Below, piece after piece: positions 5,365-5,382 of a stretch of DNA of 5,382 nucleotides. The stretch spans positions 1 to 5,382 of the forward strand of contig CAMWUU010000256.1 in the NCBI GenBank assembly GCA_947177515.1. The letters are read 5' to 3'. The stretch's first letter is position 1. Every line of letters starts with the position of its first letter. Below the pieces are notes generated by a model that was given only the letters and a program-made list of their open reading frames with translations, was not told the DNA's origin and made no database searches. A program made the translations under genes and the position numbers. The stretch is from an uncultured Lachnospiraceae bacterium (lineage in GTDB: Bacteria; Bacillota; Clostridia; Lachnospirales; Lachnospiraceae).

Positions 5365-5382
5365 ACTTCCACTCCTTCCCCC

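Noticed and set aside
1..5382. A mobile element, phage, CRISPR, defence or biosynthetic cluster
   Set aside because: No transposase, integrase, long terminal inverted repeats, repeat-spacer array, effector domain or cluster enzyme was seen; the genes are housekeeping plus one membrane protein.

Overview
The window looks like ordinary chromosomal DNA from a gut-type Firmicute, most likely a clostridium of the Lachnospiraceae kind. This rests on family resemblance of the proteins, AGGAGG-type ribosome binding sites, AT-rich intergenic DNA and short gaps; no marker gene fixes the taxon. I see no tRNA, rRNA, CRISPR array, transposase, phage gene or toxin-antitoxin pair.

Layout. Positions 115-4175 hold three genes read leftward: an RluF-type 23S rRNA pseudouridine synthase (4175-3105), an NAD+-dependent DNA ligase (3129-1159) overlapping it by 25 bases, and homoserine O-acyltransferase MetA (1023-115) after a 135-base gap. 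A strong Shine-Dalgarno at the left edge (16-10) suggests another leftward gene begins just outside. Positions 4176-4482 are a divergent intergenic region with promoter-like elements facing both ways. Positions 4483-5274 encode, rightward, an eight-helix membrane protein resembling the YhhN/TMEM86 (lysoplasmalogenase) family. The right edge holds a hairpin and a possible 49-codon leftward gene (5364-5215).

How the genes work together. The three leftward genes cover rRNA modification, DNA nick sealing and the first committed step of methionine synthesis. They share direction and close spacing rather than a pathway. The rluF-ligA overlap implies translational coupling. The gap before metA could carry its own control or be a small dispersed repeat.

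No new multi-gene system is evident. The points most worth a second look are: a DNA ligase that keeps its catalytic lysine but has lost several usually invariant NMN- and AMP-site residues; an RluF reading frame whose best ribosome binding site sits in front of an ATC codon; a structured 91-base element between ligA and metA; mirrored promoter-like sequences in the divergent region; and the candidate small CxxC protein gene at the right end.
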